From NCBI GenBank assembly GCA_023391425.1, contig JAEWAX010000041.1:134949-198948 (forward strand): DNA of 64,000 nt, in the 5' to 3' direction. This stretch comes from Bacillota bacterium (GTDB lineage: Bacteria; Bacillota; Clostridia; Acetivibrionales; DSM-1351). This document shows positions 18,626 to 28,071 of the stretch, one piece after another. Each line of letters begins with the position of its first letter. Position 1 is the stretch's first letter. Under the pieces are notes generated by a model. It ran no database searches and had not been told where the DNA came from. It worked only from the letters and a program-made list of their open reading frames with translations. Made by a program: the position numbers and the translations under genes.

Positions 18626-20248
18626 CTATTTACTTTCCCTCAATTTTTTATACTCATTAGTCTGTTTTTCCATTTCCCTCAAAACCCGATCAAATCCTGC
18701 ATCTGCAAGCTTTTTGTCAAAGGTATCAAATGCTAAATCTACATCTTTTACCATACCTAAATTTATGGGGTTAAAGTATTGAACTACAACTTGATTTAGG
18801 TTTGCTACCTCTGTTTTTACCATTGATATGTCCGGAATAAATGCTGCATACATATAGGGTGCTATCTGTTTTTTTGCATCCCCTCTTAACTTGATGTATT
18901 CTTCGCTCCATGCTTCAGGTACCTTTAATTGATTTTTATTTGTAAACCAAAACCCTGATAAATCTGGAGGATACGTATTTTTTTCAGGAGAAACGCCATA
19001 AGGAAGTGCTATCTTTCCATTTTTAACGACATAGTTTTTACCCTCGATTCCATAGTATACCAACTCATTGTATTCTGGGTCTTCTATAATTAAGTCCATC
19101 GCCATCATAGTTCTTTCAGGATTCTTCGATTTTGACGCTATGGCAAACCCATTATTTATATGTGAGTCTTGAGGGTATGTACCTTTTTTGCTTAATCCTG
19201 CTATAATCTTAACGTCCCAGCCTAAAGCCTGTGATTTTTCTATTACATTTTGCATATCAATAGTATTGCCAAAACCAACTGCCGACTTACCCTGTAAAAA
19301 CAAACTCATACTGCGAGTTTTATTTGAAAATGCATTCTTATTTATATATCCTTTATCATACCATTGCTTTATAGTTCTTGCTGCTAGTTTATAGTCTTCA
19401 ACTACACTTGGGTCGGTTATTTTTACTAATTTGCCATTGGGGTCATCCGTATCTGATACTATACCGCTACCTCCACTGGTTGCAAAAAATAAATCAAAAT
19501 AGCTCTTTGAAGTTGCTGCTAATTGATAAAAAAATGGTCTTGTGATGTCTATAGCATTATCAACATTTATAGGAATCATTCCTGGTTCATTTCTCTTAAT
19601 TGCAGCAAGATAGGACTCTATATCAAGCCAGTTATTTACCTCAGGTACTTTATACTTTTTTCTCAAATCCTCTCTGATTACCACTTCATTAACCTTAACG
19701 TCTGGTGATGCAGAAGGGACCATAAATAGTTTCCCTCCTATTAAGCCCTCGCTCCATGCAGATGAATCAGTTGCGGCATAGTGTTTCGGCATATACTGCT
19801 TTACCATTTCCTGTTTTATCTCAAGAAATGCACCCTTAGCTGCCTCCTGCCCATAATAGGCCCAATTGCCAGTAAATATCCAATCCAGATCTCCTCCGGA
19901 TGCCAGTACTAAAGCATATTTTGACTGTAAATCACCCCATTGGATATAATTTATCTTCATTGTTGCATTAATATCTTTTTCAAGCTTTTCATTTAGCTTT
20001 TCTAATACCTCATCCATACCTTGTGGACGATCTCCAATCAAATAGCCAACAAGTTCAACTCTCTTTGTCATATCAGCATTGCTTGCTGTACTTTGTACTT
20101 GTACCGCAGCAGCAGAGTTAGATTCTTTATAAAAATTTTCAATATCGGTTGGTGAACTTTCTTCCTTACACCCTGATACTGTAAATAAAGATAAAATTAG
20201 AATACACGGGATTACATAAGTATAAATGTATTTTGAAATATTTTTCAT
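18626..20248 (-). CDS. Sugar ABC transporter solute-binding lipoprotein 2 (paralogue)
   Basis: The start is taken at the ATG at 20246-20248, six bases after GGGAGG. Upstream in-frame ATGs overlap or precede that site. The protein has a lipoprotein signal ending VSGC and the same 540-residue DUF3502-type architecture as the paralogue at 14672, with shared blocks such as GDRPQGMDEVLEKLNEKL and VQYFNPINLGMVKDVD. A strong terminator follows directly, so this gene is probably expressed as a separate, abundant transcript. It is divergent from the YesN/YesM genes, the usual position for the main target of such a system. Confidence 0.9.
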   Translation of the reverse strand: MKNISKYIYTYVIPCILILSLFTVSGCKEESSPTDIENFYKESNSAAAVQVQSTASNADMTKRVELVGYLIGDRPQGMDEVLEKLNEKLEKDINATMKINYIQWGDLQSKYALVLASGGDLDWIFTGNWAYYGQEAAKGAFLEIKQEMVKQYMPKHYAATDSSAWSEGLIGGKLFMVPSASPDVKVNEVVIREDLRKKYKVPEVNNWLDIESYLAAIKRNEPGMIPINVDNAIDITRPFFYQLAATSKSYFDLFFATSGGSGIVSDTDDPNGKLVKITDPSVVEDYKLAARTIKQWYDKGYINKNAFSNKTRSMSLFLQGKSAVGFGNTIDMQNVIEKSQALGWDVKIIAGLSKKGTYPQDSHINNGFAIASKSKNPERTMMAMDLIIEDPEYNELVYYGIEGKNYVVKNGKIALPYGVSPEKNTYPPDLSGFWFTNKNQLKVPEAWSEEYIKLRGDAKKQIAPYMYAAFIPDISMVKTEVANLNQVVVQYFNPINLGMVKDVDLAFDTFDKKLADAGFDRVLREMEKQTNEYKKLRESK

Positions 20249-20498
20249 ATACATCCTCCCAATACACAAATATTACAACTTTATGTTAATTATAGCATTA
20301 TTATAATAAATATACTTAGAAATTTATTTGTCCGATGTCCAGTGCTGCTAATACCCACTCGAAATTTAAAGCTACAACCTTGTTCATACATACGTAATTT
20401 TGTTCTGTTTACTTACATCTTCTTACATGATAATATTGTTAATAGAGTTTACTCTTATATTATTTTAAAGTTTTTGTAATTTCAAGGAGAGATGGCTA

Positions 20499-22091
20499 AT
20501 GTTAAATCTTATTATTGTAGATGATGAGAAAACCACGAGAGATAGTCTCAAAGATTATATTCCTTGGAAAGAACTCGGAATTGATTTTGTTACCACTGCT
20601 AAAAATGGTGTTGTGGCACTTGAACTTGCAAAATGCACTCCTCCTGATATCATACTTTCAGACGTGCGAATGCCAAAGATGGATGGTATTCAGCTTGCAA
20701 TCAATATAAGAGCTCTTTATCCTCAGTGCAAAATTATATTTCTAAGTGGTTATTCTGATAAGGAATATCTAAAGTCTGCCATTAACCTAAAAGCTGTCAG
20801 TTACATAGAAAAGCCCATACAACTTGAAGAAATTATAGCTGTTGTTAAGGAATCTGTTGCTTTGTGCATAGAAGAAGAACAGCAGAAGGCTCAGGCAGAT
20901 AAATTAAACAATATGTTAAACGAGAATGAGCCACTGATTAGGCAGGAAGTTGTCTTAGAGCTTATTAAGGATAATCCTGATGTTACCTTGCTATCAGAGA
21001 AATATGACGATGTTTTTACTTCATTAAATGCATTTGAAAGCTTTAATGTTTTTTCTATATTTTTAAATTGGAATCAGGTTGTAGACATAGATACAAAAAT
21101 TGATTGTAAAAGGCTACTATTAAAAGCATACTGTACAAAGAGTAATGACAAATTTTATACACTTGCCGGATTTACTGAAGACAATAGTATGATACTTATT
21201 GTCGCAAAAAGGAAAAATAATACCTTTACAAATTTACAAATAGCACGCCAGCTTTCCAATACCTTAGATGACACTTACAATGGTTTATTTACTTATTCTA
21301 TTGGTATTGGTACGGATTCTTTCAACCTTTCAGCAATGCAAGAATCCTACTACTCTGCATGTGCAGCAGGACAAAATCAATTTTATTATGATTCAAGTAA
21401 TATATTTGAATATTCAGAATGGTCTGGCTCATATTTTGAATTGGATAAAAGTGTATACACAAATTTTAGAAATTCATTAAAAAGAAAAGACCTTGAGTGT
21501 TCAACTAATATTATTAAAGAGGTTACTACAGAAGCAGCCTCTAAAATGGATAATGATATTAACGCTGTAAAGAATATATTTTTCAACTTATTGCTTATTA
21601 TTTTTGAAGTGGCAAGAGAACAACATTTCATCAATAAGGCTCGTGAAAGTGATAAAAAATATATTTGGCAAGAGGTTGATGCAACAAAGACATTATCAGC
21701 ATTATCAAAATATGTTGTCTCCCATATTGAAGCCATACTAGTACACACAAGTGATACGGATTCCATCAATCGTAAAATCCATGTAATTATGAAATATGTT
21801 TATGAGCATTATTCCGAAAATAATTTGACTATCCAAACTATCGCCAAAAATGTTTACTTAAGCCAAACTTACTTATGTGCTTTTTTCAAGAAGTCTACTG
21901 GGAAAACCTTAAATGAGTATATTACAGAAGTTCGTATAGAAAAAGCTAAAGAATTACTCCAAGACAGTAATGATAAACTATACGAGATTGCTACATATAT
22001 TGGCTTTACAGATGCAAACTATTTTTCAACCCTCTTTAAAAAATACACTGGATGCACACCTTCAGAGTTTAGAGAAAGGGGTCCCTCATGA
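20499..22091 (+). CDS. YesN-type response regulator with AraC output domain
   Basis: A 530-residue regulator. Residues 1-120 form a receiver domain with DDE at 8-10 and the phosphorylatable Asp55 in IILSDVRMPKMDG. A long middle region follows. The last 100 residues are an AraC-type double helix-turn-helix (TIAKNVYLSQTYLCAFFKKS and YIGFTDANYFSTLFKKYTG). The ATG has an AAGGAG site. Its stop overlaps the start of the YesM kinase gene (ATGA). It is divergent from solute-binding protein 2. This pairing controls carbohydrate uptake genes in many Firmicutes, so the importer and glycosidase genes here are the expected targets. Confidence 0.93.
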   Translation: MLNLIIVDDEKTTRDSLKDYIPWKELGIDFVTTAKNGVVALELAKCTPPDIILSDVRMPKMDGIQLAINIRALYPQCKIIFLSGYSDKEYLKSAINLKAVSYIEKPIQLEEIIAVVKESVALCIEEEQQKAQADKLNNMLNENEPLIRQEVVLELIKDNPDVTLLSEKYDDVFTSLNAFESFNVFSIFLNWNQVVDIDTKIDCKRLLLKAYCTKSNDKFYTLAGFTEDNSMILIVAKRKNNTFTNLQIARQLSNTLDDTYNGLFTYSIGIGTDSFNLSAMQESYYSACAAGQNQFYYDSSNIFEYSEWSGSYFELDKSVYTNFRNSLKRKDLECSTNIIKEVTTEAASKMDNDINAVKNIFFNLLLIIFEVAREQHFINKARESDKKYIWQEVDATKTLSALSKYVVSHIEAILVHTSDTDSINRKIHVIMKYVYEHYSENNLTIQTIAKNVYLSQTYLCAFFKKSTGKTLNEYITEVRIEKAKELLQDSNDKLYEIATYIGFTDANYFSTLFKKYTGCTPSEFRERGPS

Positions 22092-23875
22092 TAAAAAAAC
22101 TTATTAAATACTTTAATGACTTGAGTATTCGTGTCAAGCTATTTATTTGTTTATTTACATTAATATCTATACCTTTCTGCATATTTATAGGAATTAATAC
22201 ATATATCTCCTCAAAAGATAGTGCTGACCAGGCTTTGGCCTCATCACAAAAAATGCTTCTGCAAGCCAAGTCATCCCTAGAATACAAATCTTCCTTTATA
22301 AAAAATGCTCTAAATATGTTGGCTTTAAATGACACTATTCAAGAACTAGTATTTACAAATTCAAATATATATGTAGATGATATCGGAAGTTGGATGAGTG
22401 ACCGAGATAAGTTTGCAAAGCTTAAATATAGCATCCAAAGCAATCCAGATATTGAACAGTTGCAGCTGTATATGAGTGATGGTCTAGCTACTATTTCGGA
22501 GACGGAGGAATTCCTTCGTATGGACAAAGCCATTAATTCAAAATGGTATAAAAAAATGAAATCTGCTGATGAAGTATTTAGGAGCTTTCCTTCTGAGTAT
22601 TTTCCAAACACGGGAAATGTGAAATATATCTCATTTTTAAAGATAATACCACGCCCATTAGATGTTAATAATGTAGCCGGCATTATTAAAGCTGATGTAC
22701 CAGAAAAAAATATTAAAGATGTTTTGAATCAAGCCCTTTTTACAAAGCATACTGGTGTCATACTTATTAATAGTAATAATGAAATAATAAGCTCTGCAGG
22801 GAGTAGCACTTCCTTTAATACGACTTTATATAAACAGGCACTCTCTTCACTTGATTATAACAGGTTGCATGATAAATTTTGGGGAACAGTAAGTTTAAAA
22901 AATGAAAAAATGCTACTAGGAGTGGAATCAATTGCTAAGACAGACTGGAAACTTGTATTAATGGTTCCTTATAAGGATATTTTAGAGCTGAACACAAAGT
23001 CCAGAAATCAGATGATATTAATCCTTGTTTTCGTTCTGCCTTTGACGCTTCCATTGTCTTTTTGGGTAGCGGCTTCCAGTACAAAACGTATTCGCGACCT
23101 AATCTTACATATGCGAATGGTTGTTAAAGGTAATTTCAATATAAGTATTCTTCCAAGTAATAATGATGAAATTGGCCAATTGACACATAACTTCAACTAT
23201 ATGCTGACAAAAATAGCCATACTTGTAGAAAATCAGTACCAACTCGGCCAGGAGGTTAAAAATTTAGAAATAAAAGCTTTGCAGGCTCAAATCAACCCTC
23301 ACTTTTTGTACAATACCCTCGACCTAATCAACTGGATGTCTATGAAGTACAACGCTCCTAAGATTGGTGAAGTAATAACCTCATTATCAAAATTTTATCG
23401 ATTAAGTTTGAGCAAAGGCGAAGATATTGTCTCAATAAAAAATGAGATTGACCAGGTAAACGCCTTTGTACAAATACAGAATATGAGATTTGATAATGAA
23501 ATAAAATTTATAATAGACATTCCTGAAGAACTTAATAACTATAAAATTTTGAAGATAACCCTTCAGCCCCTCATTGAGAATTCAATATTACATGGAATCT
23601 TTGAGAAAGAGGATGAAACTGGTATTATCAGGATTAGCGGTGAATTAAAGAATGGTAAAATAACTCTATTTGTCGAGGACGATGGTGTTGGTATTCCAGA
23701 GGATAGACTTCAGTTCCTTTTAAAATATGTCAATACTAAAGACCAGCATGGATATGGTGTCCGGAATATAAATGATCGTCTCCAGCTGAAATATGGCAAT
23801 GAGTATGGATTATTCTATAAGAGTACTGTCGGGGTTGGTACAGTGGTTGAAATCAGAATTCCTGCCGAGAAATAG
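22088..23875 (+). CDS. YesM-type sensor histidine kinase
   Basis: This 595-residue membrane kinase starts four bases inside the end of its response-regulator gene. It has a first membrane helix at about 17-40, an extracellular sensor region to about 305, a second helix at about 308-330, and HAMP to about 380. A His_kinase domain follows with His405 in QAQINPHFLYNT, and the ATP-binding part has PLIENSILHGI and DDGVGIPEDRL. Kinases of this kind sense a sugar or a sugar-loaded binding protein outside the cell. The ligand here is probably a galactan fragment, by context. Confidence 0.93.
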   Translation: MIKKLIKYFNDLSIRVKLFICLFTLISIPFCIFIGINTYISSKDSADQALASSQKMLLQAKSSLEYKSSFIKNALNMLALNDTIQELVFTNSNIYVDDIGSWMSDRDKFAKLKYSIQSNPDIEQLQLYMSDGLATISETEEFLRMDKAINSKWYKKMKSADEVFRSFPSEYFPNTGNVKYISFLKIIPRPLDVNNVAGIIKADVPEKNIKDVLNQALFTKHTGVILINSNNEIISSAGSSTSFNTTLYKQALSSLDYNRLHDKFWGTVSLKNEKMLLGVESIAKTDWKLVLMVPYKDILELNTKSRNQMILILVFVLPLTLPLSFWVAASSTKRIRDLILHMRMVVKGNFNISILPSNNDEIGQLTHNFNYMLTKIAILVENQYQLGQEVKNLEIKALQAQINPHFLYNTLDLINWMSMKYNAPKIGEVITSLSKFYRLSLSKGEDIVSIKNEIDQVNAFVQIQNMRFDNEIKFIIDIPEELNNYKILKITLQPLIENSILHGIFEKEDETGIIRISGELKNGKITLFVEDDGVGIPEDRLQFLLKYVNTKDQHGYGVRNINDRLQLKYGNEYGLFYKSTVGVGTVVEIRIPAEK

Positions 23876-23877
23876 TA

Positions 23878-24852
23878 TCAGATAGGCTTACTAATTTCCT
23901 CAAGAGCAAGCTTTAACTGCTCTCTTTGCCATTTATCACAGTCTTCGCCCGGATATTGTCTGAAAGGACACTCGATTACCATTAAAAGAAACAAATATAT
24001 TTTATAAAGAATGGTTCTTGTCTTCTCTTCTTTGTCAAGAGAGGCCTTTCCATAATAGTTTAGCATGAATTTCGGATTGTCCAGCAAAAAGCCACAAACT
24101 GGTTCAAGCAGTGAATCTCCGCAGATTGCACGTTCAAAGTCAATAAATCCAGTTATTTCAGCCGTTTTTTGATTAACAAATATATTACCTTCCCATAAAT
24201 CCTTATGTAAAAGCGATGGTGTTTTAACCATATCAAGAACATCAATTTTAGAATTTACTATATCCAAAATGTATTGATAGCTGCAAGGAAGCTCTGCACC
24301 TATTTCACGAGCATCATCTATAAGTTCCTTTATCATGAAACTGAAGGCTTTACCCCATGTATCGAATCTCTTATCTGGCTGTGAAATATATCCAAAATAG
24401 CCAGTTTCCAGTTCTTTAATCTGATTGAAATAAGCACCAGCGTCAGTACTTATTTTGTCGTACTGCTCCTGAGTTATCTGGTCACGATGTTTATTCAGTG
24501 GTATCCCCTCAATAAACTCCATAAAATAGAACTCACTGTCAATTGCACTCAAGCTCCGGTCATAGTAAAGAATCTTTGGAACGGGTACAGTTTCTAAAGC
24601 TGCAATTTTATTCAAAACCTTAACCTCTGTCTCCATAATATTATGTTCATATCTCATAACCCTGATAGCTTTTTGCGGAGATACCTTAAGCACTGTTTTA
24701 AAACCATTTGAAAGCTTAAGTAAATATGCAGAATTAAAAAAGCCATCAGTCAGCTCTTTTATTTCTTCTATTAAAGCCGAGTTGCCAAAAGCCTGCTTCG
24801 TTATCTCTCTGAGTTTTATTTCAGATATCCTTGTTTTTGTTATACTGTTCAT
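23878..24852 (-). CDS. Aminoglycoside phosphotransferase (APH)-like kinase
   Basis: The start is taken at the ATG at 24850-24852, which has a GAGGAG site; the frame stays open further upstream without one. The 324-residue protein has the eukaryotic-like kinase fold of the APH/choline-kinase family. The catalytic loop is LLHKDLWEGNIF (H-x-D-x4-N) and the metal-binding Asp is in GFIDFERAICGD. It converges with the YesM gene, two bases apart. Many such proteins phosphorylate small molecules other than antibiotics. No resistance phenotype should be assumed. Confidence 0.85.
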   Translation of the reverse strand: MNSITKTRISEIKLREITKQAFGNSALIEEIKELTDGFFNSAYLLKLSNGFKTVLKVSPQKAIRVMRYEHNIMETEVKVLNKIAALETVPVPKILYYDRSLSAIDSEFYFMEFIEGIPLNKHRDQITQEQYDKISTDAGAYFNQIKELETGYFGYISQPDKRFDTWGKAFSFMIKELIDDAREIGAELPCSYQYILDIVNSKIDVLDMVKTPSLLHKDLWEGNIFVNQKTAEITGFIDFERAICGDSLLEPVCGFLLDNPKFMLNYYGKASLDKEEKTRTILYKIYLFLLMVIECPFRQYPGEDCDKWQREQLKLALEEISKPI

Positions 24853-25248
24853 AATACACACTCCTCGTATAATAAGTTTGTTTATCTTTAATAATTGGAA
24901 ATTAATCCAACTTGTTATATTTTGATATGTCATTTATAAAGGTTTTCAAAAGCTTTTTAAAATAAAAAACAATGACACCCTCTTTTCCTGTATAATTGAG
25001 ATTCTCATACCATCAATACCAGGAAAGAAAGTGTCATTGTGACGATATTACAAGTCCTAAGTGCAATAAGTTTACTGTAGACAAGCTTCATATTATCAAA
25101 AATCTTGATAACATGACTTCAAACAAATTCTTAAGGAATATCAATTGCCAAGGGCAAAACTCTTAATCCAGTCAATACACGATGGAAAAATCCTGTACTA
25201 CATTTCTGACGATGAAACCTATATCAAGATTATCCTAATAAACATAAA
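24853..25248. other. Gap holding the GH51 terminator and an unexplained 200-bp stretch
   Basis: The left part carries the terminator at 24965-25038. The stretch 25040-25248 contains short open frames on the plus strand (for example one ending NMTSNKFLRNINCQGQNS) and has no recognisable function. The position next to a long inverted repeat raised the idea of a decayed insertion sequence, but no terminal repeats or transposase motif could be confirmed. Confidence 0.35.
24965..25038 (-). terminator. Long-stem terminator downstream of the GH51 gene
   Basis: On the minus strand ACAATGACACTTTCTTTCCTG pairs with CAGGAAAAGAGGGTGTCATTG, followed by TTTTTTATTTT. The loop is about 30 bases. It is more than 200 bases from the GH51 stop codon. 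Confidence 0.7.
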
Positions 25249-26757
25249 CTACTTCACTTTTCTTAATCTTATTACATTCCAAGATAAGTTCTTAACAGTA
25301 GCCTTCACATTTCCATCTTCCATAGCAGCATTTCCATTGCTGTTTGGAACGACGTTATTTGGATTTTCCTTTGTATTGACAGCTTTGACATCATTGTTTT
25401 CCATTACAATATGCTCCACAACCTCAAACTTACCAAAACCATTTAGTTCTATGTCAAGAGTAATATTGTTCTCCATATCGCGGTTAACAGCAAAGACTGT
25501 TATTTCATTATTGTCATCACTTATAACAGCTGTCGCATCTATGCATGGAACATCAGTGAAATCCTTACTGTCATACTTAGGTGAGTTTATAATTGGGTTT
25601 AACACTGTTCCTCTACCATAAATAGATGCATGAAGATAAGGATAGTATATGGTCTGCTTCCAAGCACTACCCCCGTTTTCAGTCATAATTGGAGCAATTA
25701 CATTTACTAACTGAGCAAGGCACGCCATCTTGACACGGTCTGCATTCTTTAGAAGAGTTATCAGCATAGTTCCGACTACTAGAGCGTCTTCGAAGTTATA
25801 CAAGTCTTCAAGCTGATGAGGTGCTATTGACCATCTCTCTATTTTTTTATCTGCTTCATTAGAATGAAACCAAACATTCCATTCATCAAAGGAAAGATTT
25901 ATTTTTTTCTTGCTATGCTTTTTTGCTTTTACATAATCGCAGGTTGCAACTACCGATTTGATAAATTCATTCATATCCATAGACCTTGCTAGGAAGTTCT
26001 TTGTGTCGTTATCATGGTTACCATAATAGGTATGTAGAGATATGTAATCTACATTATCATAGGTATGTTCGAGCACAGTTGCTTCCCATTGTCCAAAGGT
26101 AGCCATTCCACTTCCTGAGCTTCCACAAGCCACTAACTCAATATCTGGGTCCACCCATTTCATTACCTTTGCAGTCTCGCATGCCAATCTGCCATATTCT
26201 TCAGCTGTTTTAGCACATATTTGCCATGGTCCATCCATCTCGTTTCCAAGACACCAGGTTTTAATATTATGGGGTTTACTATATCCATGTGATTTTCTAA
26301 GGTCACTCCAGTAAGTACCTTCTGTGTGGTTGCAATATTCCACTAGATTTCTAGCAGCATCAGCTCCCCTAGTACCTAAGTTTACTGCCATCATGACATC
26401 GGTACCAACTTCTTTTGCCCAACTAAAAAACTCATTTGTTCCTACAACGTTGGTTTCAGTGGTCATCCAAGCAAGATCTGTCCTTCTAGGCCTCTTGTCA
26501 ACAGGGCCTACTCCATCTTCCCAATTGTAGCCAGAAACAAAATTTCCTCCTGGATAACGAACTATTGGCACCTTTAATTCCTTAATCATGTCTGCAACAT
26601 CTTGGCGAAATCCAAACTTATTAGCTGTAGGATGATCTGGCTCGTATATTCCGCCATAAACTGCTCTACCTAAATGTTCAATAAATGAGCCATATATTCT
26701 TTTGTCTACTTCACCTACAATATAGTCCTTGTTAAGTATCATCTTTGCGTTACTCAT
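25249..26757 (-). CDS. GH51 alpha-L-arabinofuranosidase, cytoplasmic
   Basis: The start is the ATG at 26755-26757, ten bases after GGGGAG; the frame extends upstream to 26802 without a better site. The 502-residue length is typical of intracellular GH51 enzymes. The N-terminus has FGSFIEHLGR-like residues (21-31) and VRYPGGNFVSGYNW. The acid/base is Glu173 in CLGNEMDGPW, and the nucleophile is Glu292 in NLSFDEWNVW. It releases arabinofuranose from arabinan or arabinogalactan oligosaccharides, which complements the galactan genes. It is divergent from an ArsR-type regulator, with ATTAATACA repeats in the shared region. Confidence 0.95.
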   Translation of the reverse strand: MSNAKMILNKDYIVGEVDKRIYGSFIEHLGRAVYGGIYEPDHPTANKFGFRQDVADMIKELKVPIVRYPGGNFVSGYNWEDGVGPVDKRPRRTDLAWMTTETNVVGTNEFFSWAKEVGTDVMMAVNLGTRGADAARNLVEYCNHTEGTYWSDLRKSHGYSKPHNIKTWCLGNEMDGPWQICAKTAEEYGRLACETAKVMKWVDPDIELVACGSSGSGMATFGQWEATVLEHTYDNVDYISLHTYYGNHDNDTKNFLARSMDMNEFIKSVVATCDYVKAKKHSKKKINLSFDEWNVWFHSNEADKKIERWSIAPHQLEDLYNFEDALVVGTMLITLLKNADRVKMACLAQLVNVIAPIMTENGGSAWKQTIYYPYLHASIYGRGTVLNPIINSPKYDSKDFTDVPCIDATAVISDDNNEITVFAVNRDMENNITLDIELNGFGKFEVVEHIVMENNDVKAVNTKENPNNVVPNSNGNAAMEDGNVKATVKNLSWNVIRLRKVK

Positions 26758-26781
26758 AATAAAAAAACTCCCCTCGTGCGA

Positions 26782-26915
26782 ATTAATACATTTATTAATC
26801 AAGTAGTAAGTATGTTAATAACTATATAATAATCCCCTTTAAATGTGCTGTCAATAGCTTTTTTATCTATTTTTTTATTTACAAATATTAATTAGTAATT
26901 TATACTTGTATTAAT
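26782..26915. promoter_or_regulatory. Divergent control region with candidate regulator sites
   Basis: ATTAATACA occurs at 26782-26790, just upstream of the GH51 ribosome binding site, and its complement TGTATTAAT occurs at 26907-26915, just upstream of the regulator's AGGAGG. The first is extended to an imperfect palindrome, ATTAATACATTTATTAAT. Two more copies lie downstream of the regulator at 27895-27903 and 27945-27953. The placement fits an operator for the adjacent ArsR-type protein. Confidence 0.5.
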
Positions 26916-26938
26916 CGTGTAAAGGAGGAGATGACAAA

Positions 26939-27841
26939 ATGAAAACAGACATATCAGATAAATGGTTATTGGTATATGAAGCTTTGGCTAGTAGCGTACG
27001 TCTAAAAATAATTAATCTCCTTGCACAAAAACCGATGAATATAAAGCAGCTTGCTGAGCAATTAGGCCTTAGCAGTGCGATAGTTACCATGCATGTAAAA
27101 AAGCTTGAAGCTTCAAAAATTATACACTGCGAACGGAAAAGTATAGACGGGTCAGTTCAAAAGCTATGCTTTCTTGATATTGACTCATTGGAGGTTGAAT
27201 TCCCCAACAAGGTTTCAATAACTAGAAATTATCATGAATTTTCAATGCCAATTGGTCATTACTCTGACTTTAGTGCCACACCTACCTGTGGCATAGCAAC
27301 ACCTGAGAAAATTATCGGGCAATATGATGACCCCAGATATTTTTTAGATCCTGAAAGAGTAAATGCCGGCATACTTTGGTTTACAGAAGGCTTTGTTGAA
27401 TATAAGATTCCAAACTTTCTACTATCAATTCAACAGCCTGAGGAACTGGAAATATCTCTAGAACTGGGCTCTGAAGCCCCGGGTGTAAACAATAATTGGC
27501 CCTCAGATATAACTTTTTTCTTAAATGAACATAAAATAGGAGAATGGACTAGTCCTGGTGATTTTGGAATTAATCGCGGAAAGTATACACCTGAATGGTG
27601 GAGTCTTCATGTGGGCCAATATGGACTTTATAAAGCAATCAGAATAACCCAAGATGGCTCCTATATTGATGGTATAAAAGTTTCAGACACCACCCTATCT
27701 TCTCTAGATATCCGGCAAAAATACTGGTCTTTCCGGATTGCAGTTCTACCTGATGCTGTCAATGTAGGTGGTGTAACTCTGTTCGGAAAAGGCTTTGGAA
27801 ACTATAGCCGTGATATTACATTCAAGCTTTATTTTAAGTAG
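26939..27841 (+). CDS. ArsR-type regulator with a large C-terminal domain
   Basis: Residues 1-85 form a winged helix of the ArsR/HTH_20 kind (SSVRLKIINLLAQKPMNIKQ, then LGLSSAIVTMHVKKLE). The remaining ~210 residues are beta-rich and Trp/Gly/Pro-rich (TPEWWSLHVGQYGLYK), far longer than a metal-sensing ArsR. They lack the Cys/His metal sites of that family, so the C-terminal part more likely senses a sugar. The ATG has an AAGGAGGAG site. Being divergent from the GH51 gene, it most likely represses or activates arabinofuranosidase expression. The ligand is unproven. Confidence 0.85.
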   Translation: MKTDISDKWLLVYEALASSVRLKIINLLAQKPMNIKQLAEQLGLSSAIVTMHVKKLEASKIIHCERKSIDGSVQKLCFLDIDSLEVEFPNKVSITRNYHEFSMPIGHYSDFSATPTCGIATPEKIIGQYDDPRYFLDPERVNAGILWFTEGFVEYKIPNFLLSIQQPEELEISLELGSEAPGVNNNWPSDITFFLNEHKIGEWTSPGDFGINRGKYTPEWWSLHVGQYGLYKAIRITQDGSYIDGIKVSDTTLSSLDIRQKYWSFRIAVLPDAVNVGGVTLFGKGFGNYSRDITFKLYFK

Positions 27842-27848
27842 TCTACAA

Positions 27849-27882
27849 TATTATCTATACAGCAGTATTATCTATACAGCAG
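27849..27882. repeat. Tandem 17-bp direct repeat
   Basis: TATTATCTATACAGCAG occurs twice in succession without mismatch, directly after the regulator's stop codon. Its role is unknown. Confidence 0.85.
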
Positions 27883-27991
27883 TTAATTTGGAAGATTAAT
27901 ACATATACTTTTATTGTATAAGATGCTTGCTTTTTTTCTTAATATGTATTAATATATTATTTGCATCGTAATTATACAGATGCGCAAATTT

Positions 27992-28068
27992 GCGCCCGTA
28001 GCTCAATTGGATAGAGCGTCTGGCTACGGACCAGAAGGCTAGGGATTCGAATTCCTTCGGGCGCACCA
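27992..28068 (+). tRNA. tRNA-Arg (anticodon ACG), CCA encoded
   Basis: The cloverleaf folds by eye. The acceptor stem is GCGCCCG/CGGGCGC, the D-arm GCTC/GAGC, and the anticodon stem TCTGG/CCAGA with loop CTACGGA, giving anticodon ACG. The T-arm contains the expected GATTCGAAT core, and CCA is encoded. ACG is normally edited to ICG and reads CGU/CGC/CGA. Confidence 0.97.
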
Positions 28069-28071
28069 AAA

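Noticed and set aside
23878..24852. APH-like protein as an antibiotic-resistance gene
   Set aside because: Only the general kinase motifs are visible. The family is broad and the neighbours are carbohydrate genes, so a resistance call is not supported.
24965..25248. Long inverted repeat plus short frames as a decayed insertion sequence
   Set aside because: The inverted repeat is better explained as a terminator with a T-run on the minus strand. No transposase motif or target duplication could be found.
25145..25621. 158-codon plus-strand frame before and across the 3' end of the GH51 gene
   Set aside because: Most of it is antisense to the well-supported GH51 coding sequence. It has no ribosome binding site and its translation is low-complexity hydrophobic.
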